Assembly (NCBI RefSeq): GCF_030406905.1
Contig: NZ_CP129137.1
Location: 3,643,001-3,707,000 of the forward strand
Source: Streptomyces sp. HUAS CB01
GTDB lineage: Bacteria > Actinomycetota > Actinomycetes > Streptomycetales > Streptomycetaceae
DNA: 64,000 bases
Direction of reading: 5' to 3'
The notes beneath the pieces are model-generated. The model did no database searches and had not been told where the DNA came from. It saw only the letters and a program-made list of their open reading frames with translations. Numbering within the stretch: the stretch's first letter is position 1; every line of letters begins with the position of its first letter. Made by a program: the position numbers and the translations under genes. This document shows, one piece after another, positions 24,304-32,314 of the stretch.

Positions 24304-25197
24304 TCAGACGTGCGGGACGCTCGACAGCAGGGCCATGTCCTCCCCGGTGAGCCGCAGCGCGCCCGCCGCGACGTTCTCCTCCAGATGCGCGGGATCCCCC
24401 GTGCCCGGGATCGCCAGTACGTGCGGGCCGAGTCCGAGCGTCCAGGCCACGCGGACCTGGGCGGGGGTCGCGCCGTGGGTACGGGCGACGGTGAGGACGG
24501 GGTCGTGCTCGTCGCCGGTGACTCCCGCCTCCCGGCCCCGGCCGGCGATGGCGAAGAACGGTACGTAGGCGATGCCCTGTTCACCGCACGCGCGGATGAA
24601 CTCCTGCTCCACGCCCGGCACTCCGATGGCGCAGGCGTTCTGGACGCAGACGACCGGCGCGATCGCCCGCGCCTCGGCGAGTTGGCCGGGGGTGACGTTG
24701 GAGACGCCGAGGTGGCGGACGAGTCCGGCTTCCCGGAGCTCGGCCAGGGCGCCGAAGTGCTCGGCGATGGAGCCGGTCGCCTTGCTCCTCGGGACACGGA
24801 GGTTGACGACGTCGAGATGGTCGCGGCCGAGCTGGCGGAGGTTCTCCTCCACCTGGCCGCGCAGTTCGGCCGGCGAGGCCCAGCGCCAGTCGCCGGACGG
24901 GTCCCGTCCGGCCCACACCTTGGTGGCGATGACGAGGTCGTCGGGGTACGGCGCGAGCGCGGTGTTGATCAGCTCGTTGGCGGACCGGAGCGGTGAGAAG
25001 TAGAACGCGGCCGTGTCGATGTGGTTCACGCCGAGCTCGACCGCGCGACGCAGCACGGCGACCGCCCGGTCCCGGTCGCTCGGGGTGCCGTCGGCGCCCG
25101 CCGTCAGGCGCATGGCGCCGAACCCGATCCGGTTGACCGTGAGGTCGCCGAGTGTCCAGCCGCCGGCCGCCGTTGCGTTGATCGTCTCCGAGGTCAT
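24304..25197 (-). CDS. Aldo/keto reductase
   Basis: A 297-residue AKR-superfamily oxidoreductase, cytoplasmic and NADPH-dependent. Visible are GFGAMRLT, HIDTAAFYFSPLRSANELIN (catalytic Asp and Tyr), VIATKVWAGRDPSGDW (catalytic Lys), HLGVSNVTPGQLAEA and the C-terminal cofactor-binding IPGTGDPAHLEENVAA. The catalytic His of the usual LLHxH is altered to NLRVPRSKAT, which occurs in some AKR subfamilies. It is divergent from a MarR gene, which probably regulates it. Confidence 0.92.
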   Translation of the reverse strand: MTSETINATAAGGWTLGDLTVNRIGFGAMRLTAGADGTPSDRDRAVAVLRRAVELGVNHIDTAAFYFSPLRSANELINTALAPYPDDLVIATKVWAGRDPSGDWRWASPAELRGQVEENLRQLGRDHLDVVNLRVPRSKATGSIAEHFGALAELREAGLVRHLGVSNVTPGQLAEARAIAPVVCVQNACAIGVPGVEQEFIRACGEQGIAYVPFFAIAGRGREAGVTGDEHDPVLTVARTHGATPAQVRVAWTLGLGPHVLAIPGTGDPAHLEENVAAGALRLTGEDMALLSSVPHV

Positions 25198-25247
25198 GGG
25201 CGGAGTCTGACACGCCCTCACGGGACCGCGGCGAGAACATAAGCTTC

Positions 25248-25258
25248 CGGATAATCCG
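25248..25258. promoter_or_regulatory. Small palindrome between aldo/keto reductase and MarR genes
   Basis: CGGATAATCCG, a perfect 5-bp inverted repeat around one base, in the 91-nt divergent gap. Short for a MarR operator, so only a candidate. Confidence 0.35.
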
Positions 25259-25288
25259 CCACGGACCGAATTGTTTACGCTTGGACCC

Positions 25289-25777
25289 ATGACGGCCATG
25301 GCACCCACCCGCAGCGAACCCGACCTCTCCTACCTCCTGGACCACACCAGCCATGTGCTCCGCACCCGGATGTCGGCCGCGCTCGCCGAGATCGGCCTGA
25401 CGCCGCGGATGCACTGCGTGCTGGTCCACGCCCTGGAGGAGGAGCGCACCCAGGCCCAGCTCGCCGAGATCGGCGACATGGACAAGACCACCATGGTCGT
25501 CACGGTGGACGCACTCGAGAAGGCCGGGCTCGCGGAGCGCAGGCCGTCCCGGTCGGACCGTCGCGCCCGGATCATCGCGGTGACGGAGGAGGGCGCGCGG
25601 ATCGCCGGACGCAGCCAGGAGCTCGTCGACTCCGTGCACCGGCAGGCACTGTCGTCACTCCCCCGGCCGGAGCGTGACGCCCTGCTGCGGGCGCTGACCG
25701 TGCTGGCCGAGGACCACCTCGCGGCACCCGTCGAGAGCCCCCGCCCGGCACGACGGGCACGCCAGCGGGAGAGGTGA
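25289..25777 (+). CDS. MarR-family transcriptional regulator
   Basis: A 162-residue dimeric winged-helix regulator: SYLLDHTSHVLRTRMSAALAEIGLTPRMHCVL (dimer helix), RTQAQLAEIGDMDKTTMVVTVDALEKAGLAERRPS (DNA-binding helix-turn-helix) and the wing SDRRARIIAVTEEGARI. TACGCT (25276-25281) is 7 nt before the ATG with no ribosome binding site, suggesting leaderless translation. It is divergent from the aldo/keto reductase and 153 nt upstream of a drug-exporter gene; MarR control of the exporter is a common arrangement. Confidence 0.92.
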   Translation: MTAMAPTRSEPDLSYLLDHTSHVLRTRMSAALAEIGLTPRMHCVLVHALEEERTQAQLAEIGDMDKTTMVVTVDALEKAGLAERRPSRSDRRARIIAVTEEGARIAGRSQELVDSVHRQALSSLPRPERDALLRALTVLAEDHLAAPVESPRPARRARQRER

Positions 25778-25930
25778 GCGAACGCCCCGAGGAAACACAA
25801 AGACGATCCGTAAAAAATAGTCTGCAACAAAACCATCTGCTACGGTCTCTCTTGGTCGACGCGCCCAACTGTCCCGTGCCCGCGGGCCGTCGACGTGTGC
25901 ACGCCTGCACCCATCGACGGGAGAGACCGC

Positions 25931-27487
25931 ATGTCCGCACTTCCCGCTCCGCCTCCGGCCACCCCCGCCACCGACGGCACCGCGGCGACCGAGCCCGCCA
26001 CCGCCGCGACCGACCCCACCGCCGGCAGCGCCCTCCGTTCGCGCTGGGTCGCCCTCGGGGTCCTCGCCACCGGCCTGCTGATGACGATCCTCGACGGGAG
26101 CATCGTCACCGTCGCCATGCCGGCCATCCAGCGCGACCTGGGCTTCTCTCCCGCGGGACTCAGCTGGGTCGTCAACGCGTACCTGATCCCGTTCGGAAGC
26201 CTGCTCCTGCTGGCGGGGCGACTGGGCGATCTGCTGGGGCGCAAACGGATGTTCCTCGCGGGGACCGCGGTGTTCACGGCCGCCTCGCTGCTCGCGGGCC
26301 TCGCGTCGTCGCCCGCAGTGCTGATCGCCGCCCGGTTCCTCCAGGGCACCGGGAGCGCGATGGCCTCCGCCGTCGGACTGGGGATCCTGGTGACCCTGTT
26401 CGCCGAGCCCGCCGAACGGGCCAGGGCCATCGCCGTGTTCAGCTTCACGGGAGCGGCGGGCGCGTCGCTCGGGCAGGTACTCGGCGGCGTCCTCACCGAC
26501 GCCCTCGACTGGCACTGGATCTTCTTCATCAACCTGCCGATCGGGCTCGCGGTGCTGGCCGTCGCCGTGCCCGCACTGCCGGCCGACCGCGGACCGGGCC
26601 TGCGCGAAGGAGCCGACGCCGTCGGGGCGTTCCTGGTCACCGCGGGACTGATGACCGGCATCTACGCGGTCGTCGAGGTCGAGCGGTACGGCTGGGACTC
26701 GGCGCACACGCTCGGCCTCGGCTCGTCGGCCGTCGCGCTGCTGATCGCGTTCGCCGTCCGCCAGGCGACCGCCGCGACGCCCCTCGTACCGCTGCGGATC
26801 CTCCGCTCCCGAGGCGTCACGGGCGCCAACGCGGTCCAGATGCTGATGGTCGCCGCGCTCTTCACGTTCCAGTTCCTCGTCGCCCAGTACCTGCAGCAGG
26901 TCCTCGGGTACGGAGCCGCCGGCACCGGACTCGCGATGCTGCCGGCGGCCGTGGTCATCGGCGCGGTGTCCCTGGGCGTCTCGGCCCGGCTCAACGCCCG
27001 TTTCGGGGAGCGGAATGTCCTGCCGGCGGGCCTCGTCCTGCTGATCGGGATGATGGTCCTGCTCACCCGCCTTCCCGTACGCGCCGACTACGTCACCGAC
27101 CTGCTGCCGGTCATGCTGGCGGCGGCGGGCTTCGGACTGGCCCTGCCCGCGCTGACGACGCTCGCCATGTCCGGCGCGCGGGACGACGACGCCGGACTGG
27201 CGTCCGGGCTCTTCAACACCACGCAGCAGGTCGGCATGGCACTGGGCGTCGCGGTCCTGTCCACACTGGCGGCGGCTCGCAGCGAGCACCTGCTGGCCGG
27301 GGGATCGTCCGCATCGGCGGCCCTGACCTCCGGCTACCGGCTGGCGTTCACGGTGGGTGCGGGCCTGCTCGTGGCGGCTTTCGCCGTCGCCGTCCTCACC
27401 CTGCGCCGTCCGGAGACGCGGAAGCCGTCCGGGGCCGGCCGGGCCCCGGCAGCCCCGAAACCCCCGGCGAACACCTCAACTCCCTGA
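25931..27487 (+). CDS. DHA2-type MFS multidrug exporter
   Basis: A 518-residue transporter of the 14-helix DHA2 (EmrB/QacA) type. The first segment carries LMTILDGSIVTVAMPAIQRDL (motif D1), then WVVNAYLIPFGSLLLLAGRLGDLLGRKRMF (motif A) and GTGSAMASAVGLGILVTLF plus GAAGASLGQVLGGVLTD (motif C region). Proton-driven efflux of drugs or secondary metabolites is expected. An Ala/Thr-rich N-terminal ~35 residues precedes the membrane part. The upstream 150 nt are AT-rich for this genome (TAAAAAATAG at about 25810), a likely promoter. Probably under the MarR regulator upstream. Confidence 0.92.
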   Translation: MSALPAPPPATPATDGTAATEPATAATDPTAGSALRSRWVALGVLATGLLMTILDGSIVTVAMPAIQRDLGFSPAGLSWVVNAYLIPFGSLLLLAGRLGDLLGRKRMFLAGTAVFTAASLLAGLASSPAVLIAARFLQGTGSAMASAVGLGILVTLFAEPAERARAIAVFSFTGAAGASLGQVLGGVLTDALDWHWIFFINLPIGLAVLAVAVPALPADRGPGLREGADAVGAFLVTAGLMTGIYAVVEVERYGWDSAHTLGLGSSAVALLIAFAVRQATAATPLVPLRILRSRGVTGANAVQMLMVAALFTFQFLVAQYLQQVLGYGAAGTGLAMLPAAVVIGAVSLGVSARLNARFGERNVLPAGLVLLIGMMVLLTRLPVRADYVTDLLPVMLAAAGFGLALPALTTLAMSGARDDDAGLASGLFNTTQQVGMALGVAVLSTLAAARSEHLLAGGSSASAALTSGYRLAFTVGAGLLVAAFAVAVLTLRRPETRKPSGAGRAPAAPKPPANTSTP

Positions 27488-27542
27488 CCGGCGAGCGCCG
27501 TCGGCCCCGGCGGATGCCACGCCGGTGTCGTCCGACCGCCCG

Positions 27543-28013
27543 TCACGCTCGGCACCGCCCCGGGCCCCGAGCCCGGCCCCCGTCCGACGGCCGACCGGTC
27601 CCCGCCTCCCGGTCGGCGGTCAGCCGGTGCCACTCGTGGCCGCAGCCGACGACGCGGCACCGCCTCCTGCGCCGGCCGTCCGCGATGGCGAGCAGGGCGA
27701 TCAGCAGACGGAATGCCTTCATCCGCTCGTGCCGAGGCGTCAGTGAGGCGATGGCCCCCACCCGGTCCTCGATCCGTCCCCGAACGAGCATGACCGCCGG
27801 CGTGTGGGTGGGCCTGAGACCGGAGCGCCGGATGCTCTCCACGGATTCCTCGGCGGTGGGATGGGCCTGGAAGCAGAAGCCCGCGAGCAGGCGCAGCGTC
27901 CGCGTCTGCTCGTCCTCGGGGAGGGTGGCGAACCACTCGATGCCCTCGTCGAGCGGGCGCAGGCCCTGGGCGAGTTCGTTCAGGTACACGTCGGGGTTCG
28001 TTCCGTACCGCAT
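27543..28013 (-). CDS. DUF5958-like protein
   Basis: A 156-residue protein with the start VYLNELAQGLRPLDEGIEWFATLPE and a region LLAGFCFQAHPTAEESVESIRRSGLRPTHTPAVML that I associate with the actinobacterial DUF5958 family. It is followed by FRLLIALLAIADGRRRRRC and an Arg/Gly-rich tail. No enzymatic motif. It is convergent with the MFS exporter and divergent from the candidate small RNA at 28139. Function unknown; family assignment is from memory of the conserved N-terminus. Confidence 0.7.
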   Translation of the reverse strand: MRYGTNPDVYLNELAQGLRPLDEGIEWFATLPEDEQTRTLRLLAGFCFQAHPTAEESVESIRRSGLRPTHTPAVMLVRGRIEDRVGAIASLTPRHERMKAFRLLIALLAIADGRRRRRCRVVGCGHEWHRLTADREAGTGRPSDGGRARGPGRCRA

Positions 28014-28103
28014 GGCTTCCCCACTCCCCGGTCCCGGACGTCCGGCCAGGATGCCCCGCCGACGGCCACCACCGCATTCCGATTACGCGGCCGGAAATCG
28101 ATG

Positions 28104-28132
28104 TTGCCCAGCCCGCCCTTTCCCCATTAAAT
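28104..28132 (+). promoter_or_regulatory. Candidate promoter of an intergenic RNA
   Basis: TTGCCC (28104-28109), exactly 17 nt, TTAAAT (28127-28132). It is a better sigma-70-type match than most in this window and is not followed by an open frame with a ribosome binding site. Confidence 0.6.
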
Positions 28133-28138
28133 TGAGCG

Positions 28139-28225
28139 CGTGACTGCCGGGTCGGCCATGGGCCACGAACGAGTAGGGCACCCGGCCTTGGCGTGATGCC
28201 GAGGCGGGCGAGAAGCCCGCCTTTT
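28139..28225 (+). ncRNA. Candidate structured small RNA (~87 nt) with intrinsic terminator
   Basis: Downstream of the promoter-like element at 28104-28132 lies a short noncoding stretch ending in a textbook terminator on the plus strand (AGGCGGGC, 5-nt loop, GCCCGCCT, then TTT at 28202-28225). The body can fold: GCCGGGT (28146-28152) pairs with ACCCGGC (28180-28186), enclosing GGCC-ATG-GGCC, followed by a TGGC-GTGAT-GCCG hairpin. No upstream plus-strand gene exists that would need this terminator. It could be a trans-acting sRNA or a terminated leader of the gene at 28500. I do not recognise a known RNA family. Confidence 0.5.
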
Positions 28226-28268
28226 CTGCTTTCCACGGCGTGTGCTGCGCACCGCCGTTCTCGCGACC

Positions 28269-28285
28269 GTCGCACCCGGTGCGAC
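28269..28285. promoter_or_regulatory. Perfect 17-nt palindrome upstream of the F420/hemerythrin gene
   Basis: GTCGCACC-C-GGTGCGAC, 8-bp perfect arms, in the otherwise gene-free stretch 28226-28499. Candidate operator for an unidentified regulator; no other element is seen in this stretch. Confidence 0.4.
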
Positions 28286-28499
28286 CGCGCGCCACGCACC
28301 CCCCGTACGTCCCGTCCGACGGCACACATGCCCGTGCACCTGCGGACTCCTGTGGCCGCAGGGCCCGTACGGACACGCGGCTGCCGTTCCTCCGCGCGCC
28401 ACGCGCCCTTCCTTTCCACCCACCCCTCGGGCGCGACGCGCCCTGCGCCGGGTGAATTCGCCATGCCCGAAAACGAGAAGACGCAAGAGAAAGCAGAGA

Positions 28500-29342
28500 A
28501 TGCCGAACGATTTCAATCAGCAGGTCATCGACGAGTTCCGCGCCCATCGCGGCCGCGTCGGAGGCTATTTCGAAGGTGCCCGGCTGCTCCTTCTGACCAC
28601 CACCGGGGCGCGCTCCGGCGCCCCGCACACCACGCCCGTCGGCTACCTCGCCGACGGCGGCGACCGCGTCCTCGTCATCGCCTCCGCGGGCGGCTCGCCG
28701 AAGCACCCCGACTGGTACCACAACATCGTGGCCAACCCCCGGCTCACCGTCGAGGACGGCGTCTTCACCTACGAGGCCCGCGCCGTGATCCTGGACGGGG
28801 AGGAGCGCGAGCGCGCCTTCGCCCGTGCCGTGGAGGCGGATCCCGGCTGGGCGGAGTACCAGGCGAGGACCGACCGCGTGATCCCGGTGGTCGCGCTGGA
28901 GTCGGTCGAGCACGGGCCGCCGGACATGGGCACCACGTCCATGGGCGAGGCCATCAAGGCGGTCCATGACGCCTTCCGGCGTGAACTCGCCCTGATCAGC
29001 CGGGAGATCGGCGACTCCGGCCCCCGGCTCGGCGCCCAGCTCCGGATCAACTGCCTGACCCTGTGCCAGGGCCTGCACAACCACCACACCGGTGAGGACA
29101 CCGCCCTCTTCCCCTTCCTCGCCGGGCGGTACGAGGAGCTCGCCCCGGTCATGGACCGGCTGCGCGAGGAGCACGGGAAGATCGCGGCGCTCCTGGACGA
29201 GCTGCGGCGGGTCGTCACGGCGGACGACGCCGACCCGGGACTCGTTCAGGCCGAAGTCGAACGGCTCACCGACGAACTCGAGGCGCATCTCGTCTACGAG
29301 GAGGAGCAGTTGATCCCGGTTCTCGACGCCGCGGGGGCCTGA
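28500..29342 (+). CDS. F420-dependent quinone/nitro-reductase fused to hemerythrin domain
   Basis: A 280-residue two-domain protein. Residues 1-140 are a deazaflavin (Ddn-type) split barrel: FRAHRGRVGGYFEGARLLLL, TTTGARSGAPHTTPVGYL, SAGGSPKHPDWYHNIVANP. Residues ~145-280 are a hemerythrin four-helix bundle with the iron ligands in place: HDAFRREL, LHNHHTGEDTALFPFL, LREEHGKIAALL and EAHLVYEEEQLIPVL. The fusion suggests F420H2-driven reduction coupled to oxygen, nitric oxide or redox sensing by the di-iron site. ATG at 28500 gives the canonical Ddn N-terminus; an ATG at 28463 is out of frame. No nearby operon partner. Confidence 0.88.
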   Translation: MPNDFNQQVIDEFRAHRGRVGGYFEGARLLLLTTTGARSGAPHTTPVGYLADGGDRVLVIASAGGSPKHPDWYHNIVANPRLTVEDGVFTYEARAVILDGEERERAFARAVEADPGWAEYQARTDRVIPVVALESVEHGPPDMGTTSMGEAIKAVHDAFRRELALISREIGDSGPRLGAQLRINCLTLCQGLHNHHTGEDTALFPFLAGRYEELAPVMDRLREEHGKIAALLDELRRVVTADDADPGLVQAEVERLTDELEAHLVYEEEQLIPVLDAAGA

Positions 29343-29578
29343 CCGGGCCCGGGCACGGAGCCCCGGCGCACGGCTGAAACGTGCGCCCGGGTCCCGGTCC
29401 TCCTGGTTGTCCACGACCGATGCCGCTCGGCCCGCCCTCCTGGCGCTCCGCCTTCGTCCGGTACGTCGGCCGCAGGCTGTCCACCGCCGGGACCGCGCCC
29501 GGATGCGCCGAGGGCGGGGGCACCGAGCGGCGCATGGGCGGGACACCGGACTGAGACCGCGACGGATGGGGGCGGCGG

Positions 29579-30349
29579 TCACCCCGTCCCGTCGGCCCTC
29601 CGTGACGCGATCAGGACCGCCACCCCGTCCAGGATCCGCGCCAGCCCGAAGGCGAACTCGTAGCCCGGCTCGTCGGGTTGGGTCATCACTCCGGAGCCGA
29701 GCAGCCGGGCCACCGACGGATAGCGCTCCGGGTCGGCGAGGCGGGCGAGGGTGTTCTGGTGCCGGGCGAGGAACTCCTCGGGGGTGCCGCCGGCCCTGAC
29801 GGCCGCGTCGAGATCCGCCATCATCGTGGCCTCGCTGCGAACGAAGCCGCTGACCAGCAGGATCACCGAGATCTTCTCGCCGTCGTCGAGCCCGGTGCCC
29901 TCCAGTGCGACGAGGCCCTGCTCCCACCAGGCGACCATGTTCGGCGTCGCGGGCGGGCCGGAGACCGGGATCCGCAGCGCCCACAGGTGACGCAGCAGCA
30001 CATCGCGCTGCGCCCGGGCCCAGGCGGTGAGTGCCTCACGCCAGTCCGCGCCGCCGGGGGCCGGGGGCGGGGGCCCCAGGGCGGCCTCCTGCATCAGGAC
30101 GTAGAGCTCGTCCTTGGCGGCCACATAGCGGTAGAGCGACATGGTCGAGACCCCGAGGGCCTTCGCCACCCGGCCCATGGAGACCGCGGGCAGCCCCTCC
30201 TCGGCGGCGACGGACACGGCGGCCCCGACGATCCGGTCGAGGCTGAGACCCGGCTTGGGGCCCTTGGCGGGCCGCTCCCGCAGCCCCCACGCGGCCTCGA
30301 TGCTCGCGGGCAACCCCGTACGGCCGCCTCCCGCGCCGCGCTCCGCCAT
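29579..30349 (-). CDS. TetR-family repressor of the adjacent ABC exporter
   Basis: A 256-residue TetR/AcrR regulator: helix-turn-helix at about residues 35-85 (LDRIVGAAVSVAAEEGLPAVSMGRVAKALGVSTMSLYRYVAAKDEL), then a C-terminal ligand domain of the TetR_C (tetracycline-repressor-like) type with WARAQRDVLLRHLWALRIPV. The ATG at 30349 has GGAGG 8 nt upstream; an earlier in-frame start lacks one. It is divergent to the DrrAB-type exporter and the 17-nt palindrome at 30415-30431 lies between them, so ligand-relieved repression of the exporter is likely. Confidence 0.92.
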   Translation of the reverse strand: MAERGAGGGRTGLPASIEAAWGLRERPAKGPKPGLSLDRIVGAAVSVAAEEGLPAVSMGRVAKALGVSTMSLYRYVAAKDELYVLMQEAALGPPPPAPGGADWREALTAWARAQRDVLLRHLWALRIPVSGPPATPNMVAWWEQGLVALEGTGLDDGEKISVILLVSGFVRSEATMMADLDAAVRAGGTPEEFLARHQNTLARLADPERYPSVARLLGSGVMTQPDEPGYEFAFGLARILDGVAVLIASRRADGTG

Positions 30350-30414
30350 CCGTCGCACCTCCGCTCTCCTGGCCTTGACGCACATCCTAGTAATGCGTAA
30401 CCCTTACACAGTGA

Positions 30415-30431
30415 TGCGTATGTCATACGCA
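30415..30431. promoter_or_regulatory. TetR-type operator between regulator and ABC exporter
   Basis: TGCGTATG-T-CATACGCA, 8-bp perfect arms. It lies just after a possible exporter promoter (TTGACG 30375-30380, 17 nt, TAACCC 30398-30403). A second short inverted repeat GTAA-CCC-TTAC is at 30397-30407. Confidence 0.7.
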
Positions 30432-30456
30432 GTACCGACCACAGGGGGGTACGGCC

Positions 30457-31570
<1,114 letters not shown>

Positions 31571-31578
<8 letters not shown>

Positions 31579-32314
31579 CGCGCTCACCCTGACCGGCCGC
31601 GCCCTGCGCCTCAGCAGGCGCAACGTCGACGCCGTCATCACCAGCCTGATGCTGCCGGTGATGCTCATGCTGATCTTCGTCTACTTCTTCGGCGGGGCCA
31701 TCGAGACCGGCACGGCGTACGTCACCTACGTCGTCCCCGGTGTCCTGCTGCTGTGCGCGGGCTTCGGCGCCTCCACCACGGCCGTGACGGTCAGCGAGGA
31801 CATGAAGGGCGGGATCATCGACCGCTTCCGTTCGCTCGACATCGGCGGCATCCCCATCCTGGCCGGCCACGCCGCCGCCAGCACGGCCCGCAACCTCGTC
31901 TCGACCGCCCTCGTCCTCGGGGTCGCCTTCGCGATCGGCTTCCGCCCCTCGGCGACGGCCGCCGGCTGGTTCGCCGCCGCCGGTGTCCTGCTCGCCTTCG
32001 TCATCGCCGTGTCCTGGCTGTCGGCGGCGATCGGGCTGCTCGCCAAGACCCCCGAGGCGGCGGGCGGGTTCACGTTCTTCATGATGTTCCTGCCGTACCC
32101 CAGCAGTGCCTTCGTCCCCATCGACACGATGCCGGACTGGCTGCACGGCTTCGCGGAGCACCAGCCGGTCACCCCCGTGATCGAGTCCCTGCGCGGTCTG
32201 CTGCTGGACCGGCCGGTCGGCGACTCGCCGTGGATCGCGCTGGCGTGGTGCGCGGGGCTGCTGGCCGCGGGCGTGGCGGGGGCATGGGCGCTGTTCAGGT
32301 GGCGGACGAGGTGA
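31571..32314 (+). CDS. ABC-2 type permease (DrrB type)
   Basis: A 247-residue integral membrane protein with about six helices. Visible are RNVDAVITSLMLPVMLMLIFVYFFG, the conserved cytosolic loop VSEDMKGGIIDRFRSLDIGG, and FFMMFLPYPSSAFVPIDTMPDWLHGFAEHQPVTPVIESLRGLL, typical of DrrB. GTG start inside the ATPase gene end. It forms the exporter with the upstream ATPase. The last 20 nt overlap the convergent phosphotransferase gene. Confidence 0.93.

Noticed and set aside
28463..28499. Alternative ATG for the F420/hemerythrin gene
   Set aside because: It is in another reading frame; the ATG at 28500 gives the canonical Ddn N-terminus.
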